From Ixodes scapularis (lineage: Eukaryota > Arthropoda > Arachnida > Ixodida > Ixodidae): 64,000 bases of DNA. Under the pieces are notes generated by a model. It was not told the DNA's origin and did no database searches. It saw only the letters and a program-made list of their open reading frames with translations. The DNA lies in the NCBI RefSeq assembly GCF_016920785.2, contig NW_024609837.1, positions 50,215,609-50,279,608 of the forward strand, written 5' to 3'. Shown in pieces: positions 34,694 through 45,688 of this stretch. Positions within the stretch are counted from its first letter, which is position 1, and each line of letters starts with the position of its first letter. The translations under genes were made by a program, and so were the position numbers.

Positions 34694-34965
34694 CAGTCGG
34701 GTAACGCTAAAAAAGAGATGAGTAGCGGTAATCCATGAACGCAAGCATCTGGATTGCCGCATCACACTGGTGTCGCTGGGCAAGCTACTCCGCTCTTTGT
34801 TTTGTATTTTGCGGGGAAGGAAAAAAAAATAGAAACTGCAACCGGCTGCTTACCCTTTTTTTACAGAGGATAAGATGATGCGCTGAGGGAATGGGAAAAT
34901 AGGATTAGTCGTGAGTTTAGATCAATTGGGGAAAAAAGCGTACGTTCAGAAAAAATAAATAGAAT

Positions 34966-35182
34966 AAAAGCCGTTTACAGCTCCCTGTAACGCCGATTTG
35001 GAGCGCAGCTCTTGAGCAGGAGGAGGGAAGGGTACTGACGGCAGGGTACTGAAAGGAACGGTACTGAGGGGTCACGTGACCTGGGGGGGGGTCACGTGAC
35101 CTGGGGGCACGTGACCTTACCGTCACGCCGACGGCGACGCCGCTCAAGCCGGAACGAGGCGCCTAAGAGCTGCGCTCTAAAA
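34966..35182 (+). mobile_element. GAGCGCAGCTC-ended element, copy D (minimal)
   Basis: Left border AAAAGCCGTTTACAGCTCCC and GGAGCGCAGCTCTTGAGC; right border GACGCCGCTCAAGCCGGAAC and AAGAGCTGCGCTCTAAAAC. Only about 217 bp, with a few CACGTG words and no array. It shows the family core without expansion and lies about 330 bp after the lipase stop codon. Confidence 0.8.
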
Positions 35183-35634
35183 CAATAAAAAACAGATGGG
35201 AAAGTTCTGGAAAGTGCTTACGTGTCTCTGAGGGCGCCATCAGTCTTATATCCTTTTTCTACTATGTATTGTAGTTCTGTTTCTGCCAGTTATGGCGGCG
35301 GTTCTGGTCTCGAAGGCGCAGGCTTTTACCCTATAGGAGGCCCTGACAGAGCAGCGTTGCAGTCTCTAATTACTTAAACATTTATCGGGTACTTTTCGAT
35401 GCTAGCCGGGTACGTTGTGCCACATTATATTTTGTATGATCAGCGAAAATTGTAATCATTTTTATGTGTGTATAGACAGTCATAGGTTAGTCAGATCCAT
35501 TGGGCGTCTGGTGTTTCAGTTGTAGATGAGAAACCCATCCACCGCAGCACGAGTGCTTGCCTTTAGGATTTTAACGCGAGCAGTAGCGATACACTATCAC
35601 ACGCCGGTACGATGCTCATCTAGATTAAAACGGA
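35183..35634. other. Unrecognised intergenic DNA
   Basis: Nothing supported. Confidence 0.4.
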
Positions 35635-35733
35635 GAGGGACGGGGATTGAACCCTAGATACCTTGGTTCTTTTCGGCATCACGAGCTTTCGCTCCAGGTG
35701 TTCCAAGCTGCTGTGCGCTATCCCACCCGGTGA
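35635..35733 (-). mobile_element. tRNA-like SINE head (minus strand)
   Basis: On the minus strand: CACCGGGTGGGATAGCGCAC (A-box-like) and GGGTTCAATCCCCGTCC (B box) about 55 bp apart. Extra bases between them exceed a normal tRNA, so it is taken as a SINE head or tRNA pseudogene. Confidence 0.4.
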
Positions 35734-35984
35734 ACTATTTTTGTTTCTTTATTGCTGGCCACCGACCATCCCCTTGCCGTAGCGACGTGATAACCTTTAA
35801 TGCAAAAATACATTTTTATTCGAGTCAGATTTGGCGAACGTACGTTGCGCGCCTTGGCCTAGCACCAGTGGGAGCTAGAAGTAACATATTTTTGGCGGGC
35901 TAGTTGGTTCATGTATAGAAAAATACATAAGCAGCAGTAATCAGCTCGCGATGATAAATGGAGACATTAAGCATGACGATCCAA

Positions 35985-36612
35985 AAAGTTATTTCTTTTT
36001 TGATAATGAAACTGATGGCATGCTCATGCAATCGTGACCTTTCTTTTTAATGAATTCATTAACGGGTTTTCTTTCGCCAACTTTTTTTGCTTTTGCGAGA
36101 ACGGGTGTCTTTGGCAAATCAGGGTAGCTACCGCACCTATTACAATGCAGTGGCAGATGGCCGCCTAATTTTTTTTTTTTTTTTATGGACAGAAAGTGTT
36201 TTCGTTTCCTCAGGTTGAAACATCGCCCAGTCTCGCAAAAAATACATTCTCCCGCAAGAAAGCGGTACTTCATAAATATCACCTGAAGCGCACTCCGTGT
36301 ATCGATTGCTGTGCCCCTTTTTGCATTCTGGTGTGCTCGCTTTTGGCTTCTTCACAGGGCACACTTTATTGAGTGTACAAAACGCCCGAAAAGGCGAGCT
36401 AGACACTGTATCTGGCCGCCACTTTTTTTATTTTTGGGGCAGGCCATGATGATACAAAATGGCTTGTACAAGCAATTTTTCTTTGCGCCGCTGCTCTTTG
36501 GAATCGGTTTCTAGCTCCCGTAGAAGGAGCTCACACACAGCAGAAACTATGTGTTGTGAGTACCCTGCAGCAGCAAGGCGCTCGCACTGGCCGCGGAAAC
36601 TGGCCGCCATTT
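35985..36612 (-). pseudogene. Penelope-like element remnant with GIY-YIG endonuclease
   Basis: Minus-strand frames, joined by shifts, read like the end of a Penelope-like reverse transcriptase followed by its GIY-YIG nuclease. First 36610-36428, with RLAAAGYSQHIVSAVCELL. Then 36406-36140, with CKKGHSNRYTECASGDIYEV and PLSCGRMYF, and 36282-35989, with ETGRCFNLRKRKH, GGHLPLHCNRCG and a final SMPSVSLS. The IYEVPLSCGRMY...TGRC block is the GIY-YIG signature in Penelope-like elements of arthropods. Several frameshifts and a poly-T tract inside the domain show it is dead. The reverse transcriptase core is missing. Confidence 0.7.
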
Positions 36613-36879
36613 TATGTACACTGGTATTTCTAAGGCTGGGGTACAGCTAGACATAATGATGACTCTCTTAACAAGCTTTCAGTGGGCACTGTCCCAGGGC
36701 AACAGACCACTTTTAGTCCTGGGATGGTATGACCAGCAGATGTCTGGTCAGTGAACGTTAGTTTTAGGTTTAAAAACTAGAGGGAACTGTTTACGGCCAC
36801 TTAATGGGTACAATTAAGGCCATCGGATGCTGAAATGAAGATGGATAGAATGCTCAAAACAGTATTGGCAATACAATAG

Positions 36880-37214
36880 GAACCCGAGACATTTAAAAGC
36901 ACAAGATATTCATCCCCCTATCCAGAGCCGAAGCCACCGCTTTTCGTCGGCTACAAACTAACTCGTATTCCCACGGCACTCTACTGCACGCCATGTACCC
37001 CACCCTATATCCTGCTGCCTGCAACTTTTGCTCCCAGCCTGGCACCCTGTACCACATGGTCTGGGAGTGTCAGAAAACCCCATCCCTTGCCCCCAACCCT
37101 CACGCAACCTACGAGCAATGGGTGGACCAGCTGACCAGTTCCGACCTCTCAGCCCAGCGTAGCCTGGTGGAGAGAGCCCGGAAAGCCAGCGCGGACCAGG
37201 GCTTCCCAGACTAG
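36880..37214 (+). pseudogene. LINE ORF2 C-terminal fragment with CCHC-like knuckle
   Basis: Open frame beginning near 36900 (PLSRAEATAFRRLQTNSYSH) through MYPTLYPAACNFCSQPGTLY, then HMVWECQ, ending at the TAG at 37212-37214. The C-X2-C-X7-H-X4-C knuckle after a PLSRAEA block is the usual end of I/LOA-type LINE polyproteins that carry RNase H, many of them found in ticks. Upstream RNase H and RT are absent, so this is a 5'-truncated copy. Clade assignment is tentative. Confidence 0.6.
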
Positions 37215-37224
37215 AGGGGGCCCC

Positions 37225-37531
37225 CCATTGGGAAAAACCTGTCGAATTTTTGCGGTTTTTCAGAAAGCTGTAAATAACTTCGCGTGCCTTCTATCGTTCT
37301 GTAATTTGTTGATTTAGTGTTTTTTGATGATGCTGAGCAATTTTGTAATTCAAGCCATGCCCTTAAACACAATATGAAAAAGTCAATTACGCAAAAATAA
37401 TTAACAATCTAATTATCCCGGACTTTATTAATTTTCCTAAATAGGCCCCTGGACAAAACGACACAAGCCTTTTTTTGTTGCGACACGTAATATTTGCAAT
37501 ATCGAATTTGTCCACCTTTTGTGAAACACTC

Positions 37532-37535
<4 letters not shown>
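37225..37535. repeat. Half copy of the TA-flanked fold-back family
   Basis: GATGATGCTGAGCAATTTTG and TAATTCAAGCCATGCC match the arm segments at 21425-21460 and 38243-38275 in wording. It ends ACACTCTACATATATA at the (TA)n tract, comparable with GACACCCTGTATATATA at 21621. Confidence 0.5.

Positions 37536-37618
<83 letters not shown>
37535..37618. repeat. (TA)42 microsatellite
   Basis: Pure TA tract of 84 bp between two fold-back elements. Confidence 0.95.
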
Positions 37619-37621
<3 letters not shown>

Positions 37622-37623
37622 AC

Positions 37624-37750
37624 AGATTCGTACTGTCGGAGTTACTAATACGAAGTTTTTTAGGGCGCTTTGAGCGGTGACCTGATAAAAAGCGGTCCCC
37701 GCTTGAAACATCGTAAAACTACTTCGTATTAGTCACTCCGACAGCACAAA
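37624..37750. repeat. Hairpin element, arms about 40 bp
   Basis: AGATTCGTACTGTCGGAGTT pairs with AGTCACTCCGACAGCACAAATCT in reverse complement, and CTAATACGAAGTTTT with AAAACTACTTCGTATTAG. Starts directly after the (TA)n tract. Confidence 0.8.
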
Positions 37751-37789
37751 TCTTCGACTTATTAACTTTTCCCGGTCCATTATAATATA

Positions 37790-38480
37790 TTTACCCTACT
37801 TCACCTATATATGTATACCAAATTTTTCAGCGAAGAGCGACAAAAATTTCTAAAATTGGTGTATTCGAAGTGAAAACCGGCGATACTTGCTAATTTTTTC
37901 GTTAAATAAATAAAAATGACTAATGTAGTCTTGAATTAAGAAAAATAGACTTATGGTTCCAGTTAGAATCTTGCTGGGCGTCATCGGAAACCATTAACTC
38001 AGTAATTTTCAGACAGACGTTGAGCGCGTGAGAAACGTAGTACTTCGTGCGCTAAAGTTACCACTCGCGGAGCAGGTACAAAGTTAGCGGTTGCGATAAG
38101 GCGCCCGCGGGATTTTTCCGTCTCTTAGCAGAGCCCCAGCCTTGTACCTGCTCCACGAATGGTAACTTTAGAGCACTACTACACTTCTCACACGCTCACG
38201 CGCTCAAACGCTTTCTGAAAATTGCTCAGTTAGTGGTTTTCGATGACGCTCAGCAAGTTTCTAATTGGAACCATATGTCCATTTTCACTACTTAAAGATA
38301 TGTAGATGTTTTAATTAATTAGCGAACTAATTAGTAAGCATCACGCATTTTCTGACGTCAGCCATTACCAGTAATGGGGTCCCGAGAAAACGGTATTTTT
38401 ACCTCGAATACACTAATATTAGGCAATTTGGTGAATCTTCGCTGCAACGCCCGGTATATATGAGTAACGGGCAAAAGGTA
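37790..38480. repeat. Fold-back element related to that at 21 kb
   Basis: CAGCGAAGAGCGACAAAAAT near 37829 pairs with the region around TTTGGTGAATCTTCGCTGC near 38428. The core GTTACCACTCGCGGAGCAGG near 38056 pairs with CTGCTCCACGAATGGTAAC near 38147. Shares TGAGCGCGTGAGAAACG with the 21-kb copy. Confidence 0.75.
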
Positions 38481-38514
38481 TACATGTAGATGCTCTCGAT
38501 AAATATATGGGTAC

Positions 38515-41205
38515 GAAGCAGTGTGCAAAGACCACTCATCTCTATGTCTATTTGCTGGGTCGCGTTTCCCCGCTCCGCGAATGCGGCCACTGGCGGCCAT
38601 CTTTTTGGTAGAGTTATATTACCCCTCGCCACATCATAGTATTATGGTGGCGCAGTCTACCACCCGTTAGTAGGGTATACCTGGTGCAGCCACTATCATC
38701 CATTCATGGCCGACAGCGTTGCGGCAGTTATGGTGGCAGGCTGCCATAAAAATATCCGTGGGTGATATATCGTGCTTGATTGATATTGTTCGACGAAACA
38801 TATTGTCGAAACCCGGCGTGAACGGTAGCCCGATCTTTAAGGACCAGTCGAAAGTTTAATGAAATCCCAGCACCGGGGAAAAGCAGCGCAGCTCGCGTCG
38901 AAAGCGGATTTTGGCGATGGCGGGGCGCACACACGCTTTTGCGGATCTCTGGCTCCTATGTCTTATAGCACTCTTGCGCTTTCGGTCGATCCGTCTCGAT
39001 CGGTCGCGATCGGTCGAACGATCGAGCTGAGGGCGTTCTGGGCCTCTGGCTTTGACCAGTATGATCGAGAAAAGACATCAATTCGCTTCGTTTAAATGCA
39101 TTTTATGTAAAACGTCGCAGGCGAATATAGGGGACAAAAATATATATGAATCACTCACGGGCACATCGGCACACAAGTTTGTGGAGAGACCCCGGGGAAT
39201 ATTATACACTCGCGAGGATTCTCCAAATGATCGCGAGCACATCCACGGCGTGTCTTGGTCCATATCCAAGCGTTCGGGAGCACAAGACCTCACCACCAAC
39301 GAAATCACACCACCACCTGTCAACAATGTCGAACCGCGGAGGGGCCCATTCCAAGGTGCGGCGTCTGCTCTCGATGCGAGCTGCGCTGCTTTCCCCGGTG
39401 CAGCCCTTTCGTAAAACTTTCGCCGGGTCTTCAAAGATGGGCGGCTACCGTTCATGCCGGGTTTCAAGAATCTGCTTCGTCGAAAAACTTCAATCAAGCA
39501 CGAAATATCACCCACGAAACAGTGTATTAGACCCACGGCTACTTTTATGGCAGCCTGCCACGACAGCGCTGTCCGCCATATTATTATGATGGCTAGAGAT
39601 AATATACTAGGGGTGGTGCGAGTACCGAATAGAAGTTTTCGAATCGAATACCGAATCGAATAAAAAAAAAGCCGAATATCGAATCGAATGGCGATTTGAT
39701 TTGTAGGAATTTTACAAAGTGGTGCTGCGAATGAGATTAATATATGTGCAGAGTATGCGCCTCGTGCAGAATATGCATCTTGTACGGAACAAAAGCTAAG
39801 ATGTAAAAAGGTACTGGTGAAAAAAAACAGTTGCTGTTGGACGTTGGGCACTAAAGATCGAATTTTATGGCGCAAACACAATCTATCTACCCTAACCGTC
39901 ACGGAAAAAACAAAGTTACAGCCACGCGTGCCTTTTTTTTTTTCTCGTTAAAAGCACAACCTAACATCGCGACATTTTTTTAAATAGTTGTATATCTTAG
40001 AAAAGGGGCATTTGGCGGTATTTAGTCTCCATTTTAAGGAAGAAAAAGGACACCAGGGATTTCATTTCACATAAATAAACAGATAGGTGTTAAATCTGAG
40101 TAAACAAGCTTGAACAATATAATCTAAAGTAAGAAAAACGAGCCTGGTAAGGTGGTGCAAGTCACCGTCAAACTGCCGCTATGCATCTATTTTTTCCGCC
40201 TACCTATCCTGTTTTAGAAAGCTTTGATTTAAAAGAGGGAGCAAGCGAAACTGAAATTACGGAGACGGCTCCAGCGCAGATTGGTCGTAAGTGCGCATCT
40301 GATGTGTTGTCGCGTGGAAACAAGGCTAGCAAACAGAAGGGGGACGACCTCTGCCCTACCTGCCTGATCCCGATCGACGCTTTCGTCTTTTCGTCATCTT
40401 CTCGCAGTTCGTAATTCAAACGCGGCAACCGAATGGTCGGAAACCCTCTCAAATCTAGGCACACTATTTTTCCTTTTCGGTTCGTTCCGAATCAGAATTT
40501 GCAGTTTGTGGCGCTTGCGGATCCAAAAGATTGACGACTATATGACGATAACTCGGCTGGTTTCATCGGCGTGGTTAACGTAGTTTTCTTTGTGTGATTG
40601 TGCAGTCGCCGAATTCTGTGAATGCGGCAAGTGTGTTCCACATCGGCGCTTAAATTTGAAACGAGGGGCTTTACTCGTAAAAAGAATTAGGCATGGCGTG
40701 GATTTCCGGCTTCCCAACCAATTCTCTCTGGAAGCGGCACAAACGGGATGTTTCGGTTGTGATTCAAGGTCGATTGTGTCACGATCGTGAGTAAATGTGC
40801 GTGCCATAAAGTTTGTGGCGTTCGTTAATTTTCTTTTTTTCGAACGTGCGCGTTAGATTTTTGTGGAATGGTAGGACCAAGAAGTGTTTCTCGCATGGTT
40901 TGCCTAACATCACGGCGCTTACACCGGGAGAAAAAACTCCTTCTTTGTCAGCCCCGCGCCGACCGCGCGTCTTTGGCCGAATATATAGGATATTCGAGCG
41001 ACCGAATACAAGGAATTCGATTCGCGAATCGAGTTATACGGGAACTTTCTAATCGACTTCAACTCTATATTCCAGTATTTGCACACCCCTAAATATAACT
41101 CTACCAAAAAGATGGCCGACCGCGGCCGCATTCCCGTTCATAGGCGGAGATGGTCAAACGCGATCCAGCAAATAGACATACAGATCAGTGGCACGGAAGC
41201 AGCAG
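38515..41205. mobile_element. Large fold-back element with a hAT-like insertion in one arm
   Basis: Left arm: TCTATGTCTATTTGCTGG, GGCCATCTTTTTGGTAGAG, then blocks such as TCGAAACCCGGCGTGAACGG near 38813. The right half carries the reverse complements: CCGTTCATGCCGGGTTTC near 39450, GCAGCCTGCCACGAC near 39550, and, after a 1.5-kb interruption, CTCTACCAAAAAGATGGCC near 41100 and CCAGCAAATAGACATACAGA near 41165. Removing 39608-41091 restores pairing of the arms. No transposase is recognised. The 274-codon minus-strand frame across it is not supported by any domain. Confidence 0.75.
39608..41091. mobile_element. hAT-like element nested in the fold-back arm
   Basis: Ends TAGGGGTGGTGCGAGTACCG and, in reverse complement, TAGGGGTGTGCAAATACTGG, followed on both sides by strings of CGAATCGAATA-like words. 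Flanks are ...AATATAC on the left and AATATAAC on the right, an 8-bp duplication if one base was lost on the left. No transposase recognised in the 1484 bp. Confidence 0.7.
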
Positions 41206-42394
41206 TTCAAGAATGCAAGAGTAAAAAAAAAAAAGCTTGAAAAGCATAAAAAAGCTAAAAACTTCGAACCCCCGTAAAGGAATATATAAATTTATAAAGT
41301 TTACATGCAAGAAATTACTGCAAATCATTACTGGAAAAATGAAAAAGAGGGCTTAGTGGGCAGGAGTCGATATTTCGGCAGTGCCACTCTCATCGTTTTA
41401 CTTGTTCACCTACTTCGTGCTATAATTTCTCCCTGCTCGTATTATCAAATAAACGTTTTTCCCATCTTTTAACTCCTTCTTTTGTGCACCCTCCTTCGTA
41501 CCCGTATGACCTCGGCACAATTTTGTGTTCGGTCTTTATTTCCAAAACTTTGTTTTCTGATATGCCCTGAAGAATCTCCTGTACAGAAAGATTCAAGGAG
41601 TCCGATTGACAAAGGTTTGGGAGGAGTCCATATTGTTTCGGTGAAACGCCTTTTGTGAAAACACTTTTTTTGACACCTTTTCATCGACACACACTTCGTC
41701 GACACTACGGCGTTTCGTGGACACATGCTCCTGCGACGTTTTGTCAACAACATATTTTATTTTAGAAACTGTAACTCAATGAAGCTTGTTTACATAAATA
41801 TCGCCCCCCTCTCCTTTCCGTCTCTCCACCCGTAAACAAAGGAGACAAAAGAAAATAATTAGGAAGTGTTCGGCTATATGTTGCCAGGTGTGTGGATGTA
41901 ACGAACGTAGCAAGCCTTTCGACGCAACAAACTGAGGATGAAACTTCACAATATCGACAAAACTATCTGTCAATGAAACGCCGTTCCAAATAGGATGCGT
42001 TATCTGCGGCCACAACATCTGTTGTACCGGAAGTAAAGGTTCCGACCCATTTGTGCCTGCCATTTTTCCTTTGCCTGAGGGAAAGTTTTTTCCATTTGCA
42101 ACCTTGGTCAGACGCTTATGGTGAATTTTGCTTGCAGATTTGGAGCGTGCCAAAAGTACCCCTTTTGGAGCGCATATCTTTCGCTCGCAGATACGCCTGA
42201 ATTCGGTCATCCGCTCGTAGATTTGTGCAGGCGGCAGTCCCTTGGAGCGCTTCCAACCCCGCCGAAGTGGCTTCACAGAAATCAACGGAGCTTGCCGGAG
42301 GTTGGCAGAATCAATGTAGTTGATTCTTCACTCGGTGGAATGTATCACTGGGTCGCGGTTAACACGGACATTAGTGATGCACATCGCAGTCCAC
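41206..42394 (-). other. Unrecognised DNA with a 169-codon minus-strand frame
   Basis: The minus-strand frame 41776-42285 is basic in its first half (KPLRRGWKRSKG, RRICERKICAPKG) and ends in a hydrophobic, Lys-rich tail. I do not recognise it. It could be an exon of a host gene or part of an old element. No splice model is offered. Confidence 0.25.
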
Positions 42395-42776
42395 CACTGT
42401 TGCAGAGCTGCCACTCCGGTATCGGAATGATTCCGGAATCATTTCACATTTTCGCGGCTCCGGGATGGAATGGGAATGGAATTAGGTTTATTTTGCTCGG
42501 ACTGAAGTGTAAATGGAGTGGGCTCGGTTCTTATGCGAGCTGTGTCGATTATCATCCAGGGCCTACAGGCCGATGGCGCAATCCGCTAGCGAATGGTAAG
42601 TGGCTCTTGAAACAGCATTATTGCACTGGAGGTGGCCTGGCGGCTTGATTTCTCGCTCACTTATCTTCCTTCGAGGATGAAAATGGCGCACTCTGCCTCT
42701 CAGTGAAGCAACCAAAACTGAATAGTTCTAGACAATCAAGGTGTTGTTTCTGGCTCCGCTAGACTCGGCGAAGTGG

Positions 42777-43015
42777 CAGTGGCGTAGCCAGAGTGGAGGC
42801 TTATAGGGCTTCAGCCCCCACCACCCCTCCCGAAATCCAGCCGACCCTATAATATAAACATGCATTTTAACCCCTCCTTTCCCCCCCCCCCCCTCCCACC
42901 CCGCTTCCCGCTTTGCATAGCAAGTCATGTAAATCGCAGCCGCCTCAACTCCACCTCCCCCCCCCTTCCCACACACACACAAACACACACTGAAAAAAAT
43001 TCTGGCTTCGCACTA
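42777..43015. mobile_element. CAGTGGCGTAGCCAG MITE
   Basis: Left end CAGTGGCGTAGCCAGA; right end TTCTGGCTTCGCACTAC is its imperfect inverted copy. Interior is a poly-C and (CA)n-rich stretch. The ends fit the hAT pattern; a target duplication could not be confirmed. Confidence 0.55.
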
Positions 43016-43060
43016 CAAAGCGGCTGTTGTAATTATGCGCGATTAGCTGTAGCTTTTAAC

Positions 43061-44863
43061 CAGGGTGTAGAACCGAACCCCAAGAGGAAACCGGAGCAAA
43101 ACCTTTATTTTTAACTGAACCGGAACAAAACTCTAACCGAAATCAAGACTTTTATATTGAACCCGAACCGGAAACGACTCGTAATTTCATGTGACGGTTT
43201 CCGCTTCATTAGAAACGGTTTGGCATAATAAAATGTAAGCCGCGCCTTCTCGTGGGTGGTGGCGCGAAGCCAATTAAATATTCGCGAGGCTGGAGTCAGC
43301 GGCTAAGTTTTTACTAAACAAACGACAGCGACGCCATGAAGACAGCTCAATGTGCAGGACATTTTGGCGTTGGCGAGGAGGCTTACATTTCTGCACTTTG
43401 TCTCGCTTTACGATGGACCGCAAAGGACGCTACGAGCCACCGGAGCCAATCCATCGCTCGGAGGGTGTCACGTGTCCTTCCGGTTGAATGGAGAGACGCA
43501 GGGAACGCGAAATCACGAGACAAGCTGTGAACTATGAATTGGCTCGTGTTGTTCGTAGCGTCAGTCGCAGTGAAACGGAATATATCTGACTATGCCGAAA
43601 GTCTTAAGATATATTTTTGTATGTGTGTGTGCGTGTGCGCGTTCGTGTGTATGTTTGCTTTTCTTGCTGCTACTGAATATTCCTCAAGGGAACAGAAAGC
43701 GAACATAAATATCAAAACAAAAACAACGAAGGCGAACGTTGTCGGCGCGTTTGCTCCGATGTGACGAAATCTGGAGGCGCCAAGAGGCGAAGCCTCTGAC
43801 GAAACCGCAACAAGTGCGACACTGCGTCGCCGGTCGCCAGTTACCCAGTGCCTTGGCCGCTGCTTGAAGACTTTTTGGTTTTGTGTGTGTTCTTTTTCTA
43901 GAAACATCAAGCCGACCGTTGTAGTGTTGTCCTTTTTTTGTTTGTTTTGTATTAATCATTTTTCGATGGGCGCTCGAAGTCGTTCTCCTCTTCAACCTTT
44001 TCAACTCAGTCGTTCAAGCAAGTCATTTGGGCGTGCGGCGTGGGTAGTTTGCCTTTTTGATGTGGATGATCATCGTACCGGCGTGCGATCGTGTCTCAAT
44101 ACTGCGTGAGCCCGTAAAGCCCCCAGACTAGCAGTCGTACTGCACTGACTAAATTTCTCATCTACTGTGGGTATCAATGTCGCCATACTCTGCAGACTAA
44201 ACTCGTGCCGTCTAAACAACTAACAACTAATTTGTCTTTTGTGAGTAGTTTGCAAGAACGGTGCGTACTACTGTCACGGTGTCACTGTGCGTGTTGGCTG
44301 ATTGACTTCGCATGTGAGTACAGTAGTTTGATAGTTACCAAGATCTTGTGTAACCACGTAAAACTCATAAAACGATGTTCGCGTGAACAATTTAAGATTC
44401 TAAAACGAAATTAAGCACAGATTTGTTTTACTGTCCTTGTTTCGGCAGCACGACTTGTGAAGAACGAATCTTTTTTTTTTAATGGACATGAGGCCGCGTT
44501 GAACTCTCCTTTTAGTAAAACATATATAATAGCGCAACAGAAAGACAAGGACAAGAAGTATACAGGACTTATACTTCTTGTATACATCTTGTCCTTGTCT
44601 TTCTGTTGCGCTATTTTATGTTTTACTAAGATGAACCAACTAGCCCAACGACGTGCCCTACTAAACTCTCCTGTTCTTGTTAATGCCTGAGAGCTTGGAA
44701 CTATTTCTTTAAAAACCGGTTTAACTAGTTCGCGCTTGCTGGAACCGGTAACCAAACCGTTATTTCAAAAGCATTTATAAACCAGAAGCGGACCGGAAGA
44801 AAATGAAAAGATACTGAACCAGAACCCTATCTGGACCGGAACAGTGACTGGTTTGACTCCGTG
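43061..44863. mobile_element. Inner hAT-type element, nested, with 8-bp target duplication
   Basis: Left end CAGGGTGTAGAACCGAACCC; right end ...GGTTTGACTCCGTG. Octamers CTTTTAAC (43053-43060) and CTTTTAAA (44864-44871) match 7 of 8. The subterminal regions on both sides repeat AACCGGA/TCCGGTT-like words. 1803 bp, with a hairpin element inside it at 44514-44628. No transposase recognised. Confidence 0.75.
44514..44645. repeat. Near-perfect hairpin element with ACCAACTAGC tail
   Basis: AGTAAAACATATATAATAGC, then GCAACAGAAAGACAAGGACA, pairs almost perfectly with TGTCCTTGTCTTTCTGTTGC, then GCTATTTTATGTTTTACT. The loop is about TACAGGACTTATAC. AAGATGAACCAACTAGCCC follows, the complement of the head at 1190. 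Third nesting level: inside the inner hAT-type element. Confidence 0.85.
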
Positions 44864-45688
44864 CTTTTAAACCAGCCGATCTTTTAGTGTTTGCGTGGAA
44901 AAGGAAATAAAGAATTAGAATGAATATGTTAAAAAAATTCACCAGAATGGTTCAACAAACGTAAAAGTTTACGTTCTATTGGCAGGCTCCATAATATGGC
45001 GCTACAGTCGCTTGTGCTGGTGCAGTGTACCGATTGCACTTTGCCAGCGGTTTTCTGTGCTTGCCGTAGTGCATGGAGATTTAGTAAAGGTACAGTCTGC
45101 GTCGCTTTTAACAGCGCACTAGAGGCGCTGCTCTGCAAGTACTCGAAGCCGAGAGTAATTGCTAGATTCTTGCGCCACGCGTGAACAAGACATTTTAAGG
45201 ACTTATCAAACGAACAACACGCTAACCCTCTATTTGCGGATGGTATGCGGTCTGTGTGCGAAGAAAACTGTGCTTTTAATTTTCAGCTTTTGTTGCGACT
45301 CGCAAGCTTTTTACACTTGATCGCGCGATCGAAGTTTGCACTGACACGAAGTGGCACGGAGCGCTTTGTGCGACTACTCTTGGGCTTAGTAGAATGAGCG
45401 CTTTAATGAAGCTTTTGAACACTTTTGCTTTCGTCTCCGCGTTTGGTGTCAGCAGCTTTACGCTGGTTTTTTTTTTTTTTAGTAACAAAACGCGGCTGTC
45501 AATGGCCCTTTTTTTACGTTTAGGATTTAGATGAATGAAATGGTGGAATTTAGCCATTCCAGGAGTGGGAATGGGCCCAGTGACTGCATTCCGAGAGTTT
45601 AAAAGGAATGGAATGGTTGGAAACTCTAATTCTCCGGAATGGAATTAGAATGGAATGGGGGCGTCCATTCCGCAACACTGCCGTCCAC

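Larger units (their letters stand above)
42395..45680. mobile_element. Outer hAT-type element, 3.29 kb, with 8-bp target duplication
   Basis: Left end CACTGTTGCAGAGCTGCCAC; right end in reverse complement CAGTGTTGCGGAATGGACGC. Octamers CAGTCCAC (42387-42394) and CCGTCCAC (45681-45688) match 7 of 8. Subterminal GGAATGGAATTAG-type words occur in both ends, as in other hAT subterminal regions. Much of its length is later insertions: a MITE at 42777-43015 and a second hAT-type element at 43061-44863. No transposase domain was recognised. Confidence 0.75.

Noticed and set aside
39078..39902. 274-codon minus-strand frame
   Set aside because: It runs through the fold-back arms and into the hAT-like insertion, so it cannot be one conserved protein.
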